A stretch of 64,000 nt of DNA from Stercorarius parasiticus (lineage: Eukaryota; Chordata; Aves; Charadriiformes; Stercorariidae): positions 62,001-126,000 of the forward strand of contig VWZL01002573.1 of assembly GCA_013396915.1 (NCBI GenBank). Direction: 5' to 3'. The notes beneath the pieces were generated by a model. The model saw only the letters and a program-made list of their open reading frames with translations. It made no database searches and was not told the DNA's origin. The position numbers and the translations under genes are program-made. Positions 12,201 through 27,200 of this stretch are shown here, one piece after another. Numbering within the stretch: position 1 is the first letter of the stretch; each line of letters begins with the position of its first letter.

Positions 12201-15200
12201 GTTTTGGAGTATACTTAATTCAACCTTAAGTTACTTAATATATACACACACATTGCAACCAGACAAATATTTAACATGACGATGACACTCACTAAACCAT
12301 TATTACTTAAATAGTTAGAAGACAAATCCGAAGATTGCTTAACTGCTATTTTAATATTTAAGCTTTATAATTATTTTTACTCTCTTCTTCCAATCCATTT
12401 CTAGATCAACTCCAACTCCTGTTAGTAAGAAGAATTTTGTCACAGCTTTAAGTCTCACCCAAAACACTTTAAGCTATAGAAAGTACTACATTAGACTTTA
12501 CAATAGGTTCTTATATCTAATTTTAAAATATACCTGCTAAAGTACTTATATAGTTCAATATCACTGGTTTATACTCACTACTGGAGTTTCACCTTCTAGC
12601 CCAGATATTATTTTGGCACAAAGTTCTTCACAGCATAGGTTTTCTTCTGCTGTTGCAACTAAAGCAGCACAGCGAGCAAATGCTCTATACAGGTCTGACC
12701 AAGTGCGCAACAAGGATTTCATAGTTGGCTTTAACAACAGAAAGAAAAAGTTTATAAATATCAATGTCTGTGCATAGAGATAAAAACTTGCTTTAAGTTT
12801 TCTTCTTCTGTCAAAACCTATGTAACTCAAGAATTCCAACCCTGGAGCAGTGGGCCAATATATAAACATATTTGTAACAAACTCTACTCCAAGACCGTCA
12901 GATAGTACTTCACAGTTGTTTTTATAAACCCCGCATTGTTTCGAATCAACGTTATGCATTCACTATTACCTGTGCAAATTCCTTAATGGGGAAGATATGC
13001 GATATTGGCAGCAACAATGCGCTATAAACAGCATTGAAGTTGTGTTCCAGTGCATCACCCTGATTTACTTCGTTAGTCTGCAATGAGAAAACAATTGTCT
13101 GAGTAATGAAGCTGCAAAATTTAGATGACAAATAAGGCTGTTCTAAATACATTTACTTTGTAGTACATAAGATCTGCGCAAGCTAAATTGCCAGTAGCAT
13201 TTTGAAATTAGCTATTCTCAGTTCTTATAAGAGTTCAAGCTGATCCTACTATTTAAAGAGACAAAAAGCACCGTTTCTAAATTCCAAAATAGCTTAATTC
13301 CAAGAATAAAAACAATCAGATTGAAAGTGTCATGTATTTTCTACTTTCAGTAGAAAATGTTCTACTGAAGCAGTACCAATATTTCAGTTGTAATAAGTGA
13401 TGACACCAACCTACTTAGCGCACCTAAAGCTTTCTTCACAAATTCTAAGATTTTTAGGTCTAATAATTACATGAGGATTAGTCAACAGCTCTGACATTAG
13501 TCAATGTACTTCTAGTAAATAATCTGCAGAAGCTGTTGAATATTATATTTATATGGCTTTCATTAGAGCTTCCAATCAAGAAGTGCATCACTAGTGAGAA
13601 ACATTGTTCTAATTACGTCCTAAACATCACAACTTGCTATTTATTACATTATCACATAAAGCTAACAAGGCTCTTGGTATTTAAAAGTTAACAGGTACTG
13701 GAGGGCAGGTTCCCATCCTCGGTATCAGCAAGACTATGCCAAGGAGCAAAGGCTTGAAGCACATCTGAAACATGCTTATGATCTTAAAAAAGGAGAAAAA
13801 CATTCCAACGCTGTACTTCAGAGTGATCATTCTTACTGACTGGAATCACTACAAAACACACTCTGTATCACTCCTCCACTACTGCCCTTCATCCTACCTC
13901 ACCGCAAATGTTCACTCCACTCAAGGACTCTTTAAAAAAGTGCTGCACACCTTCCCCTTTCACAAATACTACAAAGCCTTATTTANCGGTCAGCGGATTA
14001 ACAACAATACTCCACATTCTCCAAAGATGCTCCTTATTTTCCACTTGCTTTGCACTCTGATTAAGAATGCCTATCACAGATTCACTGAAAGCCAGCGGAG
14101 ACGTAGGCCCAGACAAAACAAAACCCACAAGCGTTGTTAAAATTACAAAGAATCTAGGGAAGAGAGGGAAACGGATAAGATAATTTTTTCAGCTGAAGTT
14201 CGGAAAAACTTCTATGAAGTCTCCTATGGGAAGCTTGTAATAAACAAACACCACCACATACCTCTCATCTGTCACACAGCATTCCAAGAGGTTATTATGG
14301 AAAGGCAGCTGAACTAAGAACAGAGCTGGTGTTCCCTGGTAAGAGAAATTTAAGAGGTCAAAACAGCACACACTGATCAAATGAAACACCTGCCTCCCCC
14401 ACATGTGTGCTTATCTGTCTATTACATTTAGCTCTAAGCCAGAAATTTGCAACTATTAAAAGTTGTCAAAAACTCCCAATTCTAACACTTCAAAATAAAA
14501 ATCCTCTTTCGTTATTAGAGACTTTCAGCATATTCCTTTCTAGCTATAGACAGGTAGATTACGCATCAGAAGGGAGAGCTGGAAACAGTCTGCATTCTGG
14601 AACATGGAATAATACAATTTCATGAAAGGTCTGGATCTAACGACTTATGAAGTGCTCTGTATGTTGGTACAACTATAACATCCTAATACACTTCAGCATA
14701 AAGAAAGTTTTGGAATGAAGTCAGACTTACATTTAAAAGATCCATATCAGCAACCTGATAAGCTGGTGATCCCAATACTTTTGAAGGCAATTCCTTAACA
14801 GTAATATCAATGAGAGACTAAGTAGGGGAAAAGAGGAAAACATATGTAAACATTTTTTCCATGAGTGTCCTAATATTTTAAGTAACACCACAAATAAAAG
14901 CAAAATAGTAACAACTGCTTCTGTTTAGTAAAAAGAAAAAAATCCATCGTAAAAGTAACTGTCCTTGGAAGCAGAAGGTTCTGGTACTAGAACCATATAC
15001 CCCAATTATTTGAACATTGCTGATAAATCTGAAGAACGCTTAAAGAAATATACCCTTAAGCAAGACTCTGCCATCTGATGAGAACTGCATAACTTAATTT
15101 ACACCAAAAAAGTTGTTTCTTTTAAAGAGACCATTCTGGTAAGTTAGATGCAAACGCCTGCTACCAATCAGAATCTAGACCATCAAAAAGAAATGAGATT

Positions 15201-18200
15201 TAAAAAACAAGACAAACCCACCCAACCTACCAGTATTTTCTGCACAGGAAGAGAATTTGATCTAACAGTGTTTTTTAAGGCCTGGAGCAACATAGTCAGT
15301 ATTTCTGACCCTTGCTTTTCTTTCTTATTTCCTAGAACAAAAAATATTTGCAGTTAGAGCAGAACAAAGTAATGGTGACTCTGATCATCATTCACAACTT
15401 AATGTACTGTAAGATCAAAAAAAAATTGTGTACGCTTATAATCATAGACCAAATACTTAATGTATTTGGATACCAAGTCTCTGCTCTGAAGAACAGTGTA
15501 ACTGAAACTGAGACGTTCAAATAAAAAAGAACCTGTTTCATTAGTAAAATGGAAGCACCTTTTTATCATTAACAACCTTAACTTTGACATGCTAAGAGAA
15601 GTTGTGAATTTTTGTGTTCGTCCAAGCAATGCAAAATACATTTCTCTTATGCTTTTCAGTTAGATCTTTCAATATTAAAACTTCATTTTTAAGAATATTC
15701 TATTCTTTCAAAGCCTGTACAGAGTAATGGACTTTTTAAAATAGGAAACATCTTTTCTAAATCTGTAAAGACACTATACTTTATTATGAAATAAAATTTA
15801 ATTAAATAAAAAAGGTAGCCACAGACACATAACAAAGACTTTATACTTATTTGAGTAACACACTGAATGTCTCAATTTCTCAATACCAAAGATAGGTGGA
15901 ATTTATTTTTTTTTTTTTTNCCTGTACAGAGTAATGGACTTTTTAAAATAGGAAACATCTTTTCTAAATCTGTAAAGACACTATACTTTATTATGAAATA
16001 AAATTTAATTAAATAAAAAAGGTAGCCACAGACACATAACAAAGACTTTATACTTATTTGAGTAACACACTGAATGTCTCAATTTCTCAATACCAAAGAT
16101 AGGTGGAATTTATTTTTTTTTTTTTTAATGGAAAGATTTCTTCAGCAAGAAAAGCCGTTAAAGCGCTTTCATGTCTTACTGCTACCTGCAGTCCTATACT
16201 ACTCTGCCTTCCCCATTAAGCCTCACTGGATCAGATCAGTACGATTTGGTATTGGTCACACAGATGCAGGCATCATGAAAAATATCAGTTGTTGCCTCAA
16301 AATCAGCTATTGATGATGCCTAAACCCAAGTTTACCAGAAACGAAGCAAGTAATACGGTCTAGTCTTAAAAAACCCCTCAAACTGATCAGCAACGACAAA
16401 AAAACAAAAACAAACCACACTTTTTACCTGATTCAATAGCCATTTTTACATATCCATTTATGTCCTTCCATATAACATTCAGCATGGAATCTACAAGGTA
16501 ACAAAACATTTTTATTCAGTTTATAATAAAAACACTAAACACAAATGCAGTTAAAANAACATATGTAAACATTTTTTCCATGAGTGTCCTAATATTTTAA
16601 GTAACACCACAAATAAAAGCAAAATAGTAACAACTGCTTCTGTTTAGTAAAAAGAAAAAAATCCATCGTAAAAGTAACTGTCCTTGGAAGCAGAAGGTTC
16701 TGGTACTAGAACCATATACCCCAATTATTTGAACATTGCTGATAAATCTGAAGAACGCTTAAAGAAATATACCCTTAAGCAAGACTCTGCCATCTGATGA
16801 GAACTGCATAACTTAATTTACACCAAAAAAGTTGTTTCTTTTAAAGAGACCATTCTGGTAAGTTAGATGCAAACGCCTGCTACCAATCAGAATCTAGACC
16901 ATCAAAAAGAAATGAGATTTAAAAAACAAGACAAACCCACCCAACCTACCAGTATTTTCTGCACAGGAAGAGAATTTGATCTAACAGTGTTTTTTAAGGC
17001 CTGGAGCAACATAGTCAGTATTTCTGACCCTTGCTTTTCTTTCTTATTTCCTAGAACAAAAAATATTTGCAGTTAGAGCAGAACAAAGTAATGGTGACTC
17101 TGATCATCATTCACAACTTAATGTACTGTAAGATCAAAAAAAAATTGTGTACGCTTATAATCATAGACCAAATACTTAATGTATTTGGATACCAAGTCTC
17201 TGCTCTGAAGAACAGTGTAACTGAAACTGAGACGTTCAAATAAAAAAGAACCTGTTTCATTAGTAAAATGGAAGCACCTTTTTATCATTAACAACCTTAA
17301 CTTTGACATGCTAAGAGAAGTTGTGAATTTTTGTGTTCGTCCAAGCAATGCAAAATACATTTCTCTTATGCTTTTCAGTTAGATCTTTCAATATTAAAAC
17401 TTCATTTTTAAGAATATTCTATTCTTTCAAAGCCTGTACAGAGTAATGGACTTTTTAAAATAGGAAACATCTTTTCTAAATCTGTAAAGACACTATACTT
17501 TATTATGAAATAAAATTTAATTAAATAAAAAAGGTAGCCACAGACACATAACAAAGACTTTATACTTATTTGAGTAACACACTGAATGTCTCAATTTCTC
17601 AATACCAAAGATAGGTGGAATTTATTTTTTTTTTTTTTAATGGAAAGATTTCTTCAGCAAGAAAAGCCGTTAAAGCGCTTTCATGTCTTACTGCTACCTG
17701 CAGTCCTATACTACTCTGCCTTCCCCATTAAGCCTCACTGGATCAGATCAGTACGATTTGGTATTGGTCACACAGATGCAGGCATCATGAAAAATATCAG
17801 TTGTTGCCTCAAAATCAGCTATTGATGATGCCTAAACCCAAGTTTACCAGAAACGAAGCAAGTAATACGGTCTAGTCTTAAAAAACCCCTCAAACTGATC
17901 AGCAACGACAAAAAAACAAAAACAAACCACACTTTTTACCTGATTCAATAGCCATTTTTACATATCCATTTATGTCCTTCCATATAACATTCAGCATGGA
18001 ATCTACAAGGTAACAAAACATTTTTATTCAGTTTATAATAAAAACACTAAACACAAATGCAGTTAAAATACAAACTGTGTTAAACTACAGACTTTGACAT
18101 AACCCCAGAGTATCATAAGCTTTCAAACCAAGTCAGACCAGTCCTGTTTAATGGCAACATTAGAATATTACAGAAAGTGGTTATTTTTAATTAGGTTTCC

Positions 18201-21200
18201 CTCCCCCATTTTATTTTCCAGAAAAGAAATCGAATTTCACCACTGAATTCTTACCGGGAACTTCTTTTCCAATTGCAATAAAGCCATCCTGAACTGCATT
18301 TATAAGCGTGCTGGCATGCTTACAAAAAAAAGAAGGGCTACTGATCAGTGGGTACTGGAGAGGCTCTAGGAGAACAAAAAAACATGTTCTATAAATCTGT
18401 TATTTTGCAGTCTACTGGCAATATAAGCCTTAAATTAATCAAGTATCTAATGTGTACTTACAGCATTTAACACAAAAATTTCTAATATCAAAGATGACAA
18501 CTTGCAGTTTTAAATGTTTAAAGCATTTCATGCTAGTAGACATCTTGAAGTTACCAATGTAGTTGGATTTAAAGTTACACGAAAGTACTTCCAAAAAAAT
18601 ATAACTCACATACCTAAACTAAGTGCAAGTTTGTTTTGCTTAGCAAAATCTACAACTTCTGGTCCCATCAAGAAGTGAAGCAGCATTTCAATTCCCAAAA
18701 GCTGAATGGAAGGTAACACCACTACTCCTGCTGTACTAGAATTCAAGTTCATCCTTGGTGTGACTGCACTTGCAAACGGGTAAGGACCTGGAGCGAGGGC
18801 AGAAAAATTACATTGTCTCATATTTCACCTGCAATCAAGCAAAAGGAAAGATCCAATAGACCAAAATCCCAAAGTCAACATGAAAAGCACAAATCATAGA
18901 AGAGCACTGGCTAAAAGGGACCTCTAACAGCCTGACAGGCATCTAGCACGCACTCCTATTAAGCAGGGTTTAATATCAGTCACAACCATGTATTTTGAAA
19001 GCTAAAATACCTGTCTTCCGAAGATTGCAAAGTCTCAGGTGTCAAACTTCACTTTGGCAACAAAAGCCTCCATGGAAGTTGTGGTTACAGAGCAAGTTAC
19101 ATGCAACACTATAGCCTAGTTGCATAGTAACTACTGCTGTAAGAGAGTTTCCATTAGAAACTTTTACACTGAACACAAGTTTAAGAGGCCTCATGTGCAA
19201 ACCTCAGTTATGATCTCACAGAACTAAGATGAACTTTTTTAAAAAAAAGGGAACAAATGAAGATCTACACATCTAGAACGCTTCCACAACATACCTGAAG
19301 CTTCTAATTACAGCAGTCTAGAATTACACAAGCTGTGAGCATTAGCCTTTCCACACAGAGAAGAAAGAGAGGCAATTCCTTATCTCAGGCATTTAGATGT
19401 AAAGCTCAAATAGGTGTGATTTCACATGTACTTAAAGTATCAGAATTACTGAAGTATTATGATCACTGGTTACTGTTCAGGCAGAAATTAAAAATGCTAT
19501 AGAAATGAGAATGGCATATATAAGTAGTTTTTCATGTATTCATCTATGTGGTAGGTTTCAAACCAATGCTTCCTTGCAAAATAAAACAAAAACACAACTC
19601 AGGACATTAAAACTGGTCCTCAACACAATTTGACTAGCATGATTTTGTAAACTTGAAATACTGACTGCAACAGCCTAATTTTATCCAGTGTAAATCTCTA
19701 CCTCTGAGCTCTCCAACGAACATGCAGAAAAATGACTGTTTTCAATAATAATATACTGCAAAAGAAAAAGCATAAACATGTTAAATAGAAGAGATCATTT
19801 GCTATATATAGAATACAGTTGGAAACAGGCTTGTGCTTTAGTACCTGATTTCGCTGTAGGGGTTGCCAAGGCTAAACTTTGGTTGGCTGGTACACGCGAG
19901 GGAGTTCCTTGCAATGGAGCAGAAGAATCTAAACTTAAAGTACTTTGGATTAACGGTACACAAACCTGCAAAGATATCAAACCACAGTGAAAATAGGTAT
20001 GACATACAAGCCATAAGCCCCAAAGAACTACACATTTCAAGTATCACATGGATTGCACTGTTGTTCACAGCATCAGTGTTTCAGAGTTTCTGGGTACTTT
20101 TAACAATATTTTTAAGATGCTGTATAAAATATGTATACCAAGACATGAATTAGAAACGGCTAGATTAAACAATAACTCATGTCAGAATGATTCAGCTGCA
20201 CCATATCTAAAAAGGTAATTGTTTTTTTTCCCCTTACTCCCATCCTGAAGTTTAATTAAATGAAATTTGCAATGCTAACAGAAACTGTTCATTCCAGTTA
20301 CAATGTGCGCAGTAATGAAACACCTGGATCATTTTTCTCTCTACGCATCTTTCTAAATATTCTGTGATCTGTTTCCCTATAGCAGACTTTCCAAAGCATT
20401 CGCTTGCACAGCGAAAGGAAAAAGCAGTCCGTATACAACGTGCTTATGTTTACTATAGCTGTGCTCTCACCGGAGATTTTCTCCAAGATGCTCATGTGAC
20501 ATGCAGATGTGCTCTCACATCTTTTGGAACTTTAAAAAGATTGCACATATAGTCCCAAGCACTCTTGCTATACACAACACACACACAGAGCATTCAAATA
20601 GGCAAGTCAGATTTGGTTCCTTAAGACAGTTATATTTTAATACTAAACTAGAGAAGGACAAAGCAAGTACAGAATAAGTTACGGTAACAAAGAGGAAACT
20701 TGGCTTCACACACTTAAGATAGGCTAATGATGTCACGACTATTTTCAGTTGTGTTACCTGTTCAAAGTTTGCAGGCAGCTGAGGTCCTAGCCTCATGAGC
20801 AAATACCACCAGACCTCCAGTTTTGTCAGTGCCAAAGCCTCTGTTCTCACATGGATCGAGCTCAGTGGCTGCATTAGCAGTTTCAGCCTTTTAGCACTGC
20901 ACAATATATCTTGAAGACCAAAAGAGCATATTATTAAGCAACACAATTAAATAATTACATCACAGAACAACAAAAAAAGGAAAATTTTAAGCCATTAAGT
21001 TTTTTCCTAATATATTTTAGCTTAAAATGCAATCAATGATTTGCAAAACTAAAACACATAGTAAATGCACAAACCTTTCAGACTTGTTTTAGTGCTCTAA
21101 TTGTTGTCTAGAATCATCCTGGAAATAGCAAACATTTTTTTCCAGTACCAAGACTGAAATGAAATCTACTGAACACCAACATAAACAGGAGGAAATTCAC

Positions 21201-24200
21201 TCTCGCTTGCTATGAGCCCTATCTGCCACAGCAGAAGAAAAACCAAATACTTCACATATATGTGCGTCACCACGGCATGAGGATAAATGATCTTAAATAG
21301 AGTATTCTGAGGCTGCAAATGATCATTCCCCACTGAAGCAGCAATAGCACAGCGTGCCTGGACACAAGTTTACCCAAGTCTATGCAAGCATTCAAAGAAA
21401 ATAACAACTTTTAGCCAGCTCAGCAGCATCAGAACCTGCCCACCTGCAATTCGTAAGAAACTGCTGACAGAGACTGCTTTTGCCATACTGGAACACGCAC
21501 AGCGAATGCCAATTATGCCAGGGATTTTATTTTCTGATAAAATCAAATTCTTTGTTATTTAATTTATGGGAAACAATGATCAGAACAAATGACCAAATAG
21601 GAAACAAATTAAAATGACTATTTAAGTTAAATTCAGCTCAACTAAGAAATGCCCACATTTGGCTTTCTCTTTAGGATACACATTAAGGAGAAGCACAATC
21701 AAGGTTAAAAAAAAAAAATACTACTGTGTGCTTTGACGCAGGCTGCACTTAAAAGACATGTTCACGTCTCAGTTATACCTTTAAAGCAACTTTTTTAACG
21801 CCTCTAGAATCCTGAAGCATTGCTCTTCTCCAATTAATCCACACAGTCCAAAATAAGATCTACAGAATGTTTTACTCTCTACTTCATTACTGTTTGGATC
21901 AATTAAAGCATTACAAAACAAAAGGTTTGTTAATTTTATTCTATTCATTTCTCCTAGCAGAAAAATTAAGACAAAACTACTGATCAAACTGTCACTTTTC
22001 CTTAAAAAAAAAAACCACAAAACTTGAGTTTTACTTTTGTAAATACACACAGTATGCACCACTGTGTACATACCACAGATATACTATGTGTATACCCAAT
22101 GGTATGTACCATAGTATTGACCACTATTAGAATATTCTCTTCCACTTCTGTAAAGTGACAGTAGTCAAAACAATTCACGTTAACTTTTTTAAATCTACCT
22201 GGATTTAGAGCAAAATTATCTATTAGACTCTTCCATGCAATGAAGGCTATTTTCTTTACCACTGGTGAGCCACTACGAAATCCAAGTTCCTCCAGTTGCA
22301 GCAACGAGTTGATAAAACTGCCACTACGATGCAGAGTCTGAAGATAAAGAAGTTCAGAATTAAGACATTTATGTTGTCAAAAAAATTCCTTCCCTAAAGA
22401 TTCACGACTGTAAAACTTACTGCTTTTCTGCTTACCTTTCCAAGTAATTTGACAAACAGCGGCCATAATTTTAGCACGTAAGTCTCATTTTTTGCAGAAA
22501 ACAATTTCTGAAGTTCTGAAATTAATTTCTGCAGACAGAAAGAAACATAATTTCTACAAGAAATATATTCAAAGTATTCTAAAAAACTACATACTCATAC
22601 CAATGTTTACAGACACAACCAATCTGGAACTATGCTATTTCTAGATTAAAAGGATTTAATTCTGTACCACATAACATTTGCTGGTAAATCAGTCCAATGT
22701 TGCTACCATCTCATTACTCAATTATTTTCATTTTTCAATTATTCTGATAATGGCAACCAACAAATCAAAATCCATTTACTTAAATACTTGTAGTCTCTCT
22801 AACTCTCAAGTCACAAACACACTGTGACCCTAAAAAACACCTTGTTTGTGTGGGTTTCTTTGTAAAGATACTTCACTTCAGCAGTCAATAAGGCAAAATA
22901 AGTAAGCTTAGTTACAGACGTGAAAGGAAACATGAAAAGCTTCATCAAAAACGCTCATGACACAACACAGCCACAGTCTTATTTCTCGAGAGGTCACTGC
23001 AACTGGTAGAGCTGCCCAATGACGGGGTAGAGCAAGACAAAAAAAAACCAAAACAAAACAAAACCCTACAAAAAAAAACTGCAAAAGAGAGGATCTGGGG
23101 AATTACAAGCTAGCCAATCTTCCTCCCATGCCTGGAAAAATTATGGAGCAAATTCCCTCGGAAGCTATTTCTAGGCATATGGAAGAACAAGAAGGTCCTT
23201 ACCAACAGCCAGCATAGTTTTACCACGGGCAAAACCCGCTTTTCCAACCTGACTGAATTCTGTGAGGAAAGGCCTGCTTTTGCAGATGTAGGGAGCGCAG
23301 CAGATGTTCTGCACTCCAACTTTAGCAAGGCTTTTGACAGTCTCCTCTCGTCTCCTTGTAGCCCAACTAGGGAGATACAAACTAGTTAAGGCTACAAGGT
23401 GTGTGGCTGGACTGTTGGGCTCAAAGGCTGGTGGTCAGCAGTTCAGAGCCCCGCTTATGTGTGCGTTTTGCGAAGGGTTGACGAGCTGATACGATTTAAC
23501 ACAATCAATGATGGGGGGGAAGCACTGGTTGACATGCTGGAGGACAAGGCTTACCATTCATGGGGATCTTTACAAGCTTGAAAAAATGGACTGATAGAAA
23601 CCTCAAAATTCTAAGGCAAAGGCCTATACCTGGGATAGACAAACCCCATGTCCTGGTACCCACTGAGGACTCACTAGCTATGTAACCATCTGCAGAAAAA
23701 AGTGGCAGACAAGAATTCTAATGTGAAGTCAGGAATGTGCTCCTGCATACTGGACTGCACTAGCAAAAGCACAAAAACCAAGTCAAAAGAACTGACCCTT
23801 CTACTTGGTACTCATCAGACCACCTCTTGAATACTGTGCCACACTGAAGTACCAGAGCTACCAGCAAACTGGAGTGAACCCAGCAGAGGGTCACCACTAA
23901 GATGGTTAGGGGGACAGAGCTCATGACAAAAGAGCTAGGCATGCTTAGCTTCGAGTGGAAGGAATATAATTGCAGTCTTCCACTACTTATTAGCTGGATT
24001 ACAAGGAAGAGGCCAGATGCTTCAGAGAAGTACTGAAAGGACCGGAGGTAACAGACACAGGTTTCAACAAGACAAATCCTATTTTTACCATGAGGGTGGT
24101 TAAGCACTAGAACAAGCTGCCCAGACAGGCTGTAGAATCTCCATTCTTTAACATATTCAGACCTCAACTGGACAAGACCCTGAGCAACCTGGCCTTAACT

Positions 24201-27200
24201 TTGAAGCTAGCCCTGTTTTGAGAAGGAAGTGCTAAGCTAGATAACGCGAGTTACTGCCACACCAAGTTCTGCTGATTCTACTTCAGTAAGCAAATTCTCT
24301 TTAAGAGACAATAAAAATTTAATGATATTTATGAGTTAATGCTATCAAGACAGGTGCATAAAGGTCATTTAAAAACAGCAAGTTATTTTCCTGATCAATG
24401 ATTCCTGTCAGAAACTTAATTTTATTTTTTTTATACAGTTGTCCTGTATTTACATTGCTGTTACATTGATTTTTCTGCCAAAACTGCAGCCATCAAGAAG
24501 TTGCTGTCAATGCACAGTAGCTTTCTGCTGCCACTATCTAGACTGTAAATGAAATTAAACCACCCCCAACCAACAACCCTGATTACTACTTCTGTTGCCA
24601 CTAGAAAAATTGACTTTGCCTCTAGAAAAAACTTACTGTGGTCATTAGGTGCTCAGTGACAGCTGCTACCTCCTGCTGTTTCTGAAGCAGCAGTGGCATG
24701 CCCATCTCCAGAGCAGTGGCACCTCGTAACTGCACCTTGTGAGCTGAATGGACGACCAAAGGAATGATCAGTTTTGCCCACCTCACAGCCTCCTCTCCCA
24801 TCTGGGCTGGAGCTTGCTCCATCAAGCTAGATCCAAAAAACAAATATAAGTATTACAGATCTCCAACAGACATACTGCTTAGACACTCAAAGATAATCTT
24901 AGTCTCACCAATAAATGCTCTAATCCAACATATGATTTACAGGAAACCATTCTAAATAATTTTTTTTATTTTTTCTAAACAACTGTATTTTGACAGTTCA
25001 CTGAAAACCGCAATGCTGAAGTATTATTTCAGATAAACCTCTCCAAAAGCAGAACAGACTGACATTTACAGTTGTCCTTTCCATTCTCTCACAATTTTTG
25101 GGGCAAATGAGCTGAATTGAGAGCCTGAAGGAAACACACCATAACCTCCTTATCAGTGACCAAGTACAAAGTTTGCATATTAACCATCCCCTGTGTGTTC
25201 TTACAGGTTCAGACCAGCTCCAACAGGCCATGTTTGCTGAAGACAATATATGCCCGCTTTTGAAAAACTCCTCCAACCCTGAAGCAGCACAGGCTTGCAC
25301 AGACTCAATGGACATTAGCCTACTGAAGCATTCTTATCTTATCCCTCTGTTCCTGAGCTGTTAGAGCACAGTATAACAAACAAGTCTGTATCTTTACGCC
25401 ATCACGCACGGAAGTCAACGAGCTTAGAGAACACTTAAATTAAGAGTAAAGATACAAGCTCAGCATATTTACTAATAAAGAAGTGAAATTAATAATAAGT
25501 ATTAACACTAAGTAAAGATAGAATTTGACTATTCTAGCACTGCTGACCGAAACAACGCATTCTTGGTATTGGTCCTAAGAAGTACCCTCAGTAGTGTGAC
25601 AAGAAACATTGCAGTAAAATTTGTAAAGCACCACAGGGACATTTTTAAATAAAACCACATATAATGGCCGAGCATTTCTCAACTGGGTAGATTCTGAAAA
25701 TGAAAGCTAGAATGTAAGAATGCGACTTTGGTAGTAATTCCTAATAAGCCATTAAAAATGAAAGCAATGGAAGTTTATCTGAACACTGACTACTTTCAGT
25801 GTCAGAATAATTTTGTCATATTATCATTAATGGCATATTTTGCAAATGAAGTGGTTCAGGAGAACCGCTGGCGAAGAGACAGGAACAGAGATGGTAGTTT
25901 ACACCATTTCACACTGTTCTTTCTACTGACTGTAACACAAAACACTGTGGGGAAACAGTCTTGAACATAATGAACAATTCAAAGATCATTCAAAAAAATT
26001 TTCTTTAGAATACTTCGTGCCACTAACACTTTGTTTCAATAGTTTGCCCCAAAAACTAAGCATCTATTTTAACAAAATCGCAGCACACGTACCGTATAAT
26101 AACATTTAGTGCTTCGTATTCAACCACCATAGACTGTACATCTCCTTTAGTAAGTATTGTTTCCAGGGTAGAAATTATACTGGACACCTGAGGAAATAAG
26201 AGGACAACATTAGAGTGGGCATCTAAATACAAGTATTTCCATGAGGAGCCAGAATTATGAAATTTTGTTTGCCAGGACTGTGCCCTGTGTTTGGATTATG
26301 CTCGGTCTAGTTTTAAGGTTACAGCAAACTGAGCAAGTCTGATCAAACTTGAGTATTCACAACATTTCTCCTCTATGCCGCTTCACTGGTATCTAACAGA
26401 ATTGCTCACACCGCAGCTTCTCCCTCAAGAGAAGCAATAATTTGTTGGCTCTTTTCCCTCTGTAGCTGCCCTTAGATTTTTTCCAAGAACTTAGGCCCTA
26501 TACTTGGCTGTCAAATCTGATGGAAAACAATCTTCAGATTCAAAACCTACTGAGTGGAGAGTGACCAAGAGATTGCACAAGCCTCATCTCCCTAGGAAAT
26601 GAGGCCACACACAAAAAATAGCAAAGAAACTTACCTCCTTTTTAACAATTTCAGAAGGAAACGCCTGCTTAGAGATCACCCAAAGTGCCCGAGTGCGAGT
26701 GTTTTTGTCTGAAGTTTTTACAGCAACACTGTTCACCATTGAAAGCAAGTCTCGTATTTCAGTTGCTGAAAACAGAATACACAGCACTCAAATTCTGATC
26801 GCTTAATACTAATCAGCTTCTTAGCAAGTTTTAGGTCATTTTGCTCAGTTAACATTACTAAAGATCCATTCAACTAGAAGTTTTTTAAACTGAAAGAGGA
26901 GAGATTTAGATGAGATATGGGGAAGAAATTCTTGACTCTGAGGGTGGTGAGCCCCTGGCCCAGGTTGCCCAGAGAAGCTGTGGCTGCCCCATCCCTGGAG
27001 GGGTTCAAGGCCAGGTTGGACGGGGCTTGGAGCAACCTGGGCTGGTGGGAGGTGTCCCTGCCCAGGGCAGAGGGTGGCATTGGATGGGCTTTAAGGTCCC
27101 TTCCAACCCAAACCATTCTGTGAATCAATGTAACAACCAAGAATCACCAGGTAAAGGCTGGAAAACACTGAAAAACACTACCACGCATATCCAAATTCCA

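Larger units (their letters stand above)
14839..16557. repeat. Apparent false duplication between assembly gaps
   Basis: Bases 14839-15919 equal 16558-17638, and bases 15921-16556 equal 17433-18068. The first 206 bases of the second block also repeat 15714-15919. Single Ns at 15920 and 16557 separate the blocks. Every ORF and even the 14-base T run match between copies. Unmerged overlapping contig ends explain this simply; removing 14839-16557 leaves one continuous intron and exon series. Confidence 0.88.

Noticed and set aside
13772..14140. 122-codon plus-strand frame
   Set aside because: It runs across the N at 13986 and is antisense to RIF1 exon 17 on the other side.
14839..18068. True tandem duplication of RIF1 exons 13-14
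   Set aside because: Perfect identity, junctions exactly at Ns and a third partial overlap fit assembly error better. Listed as a finding to be checked.
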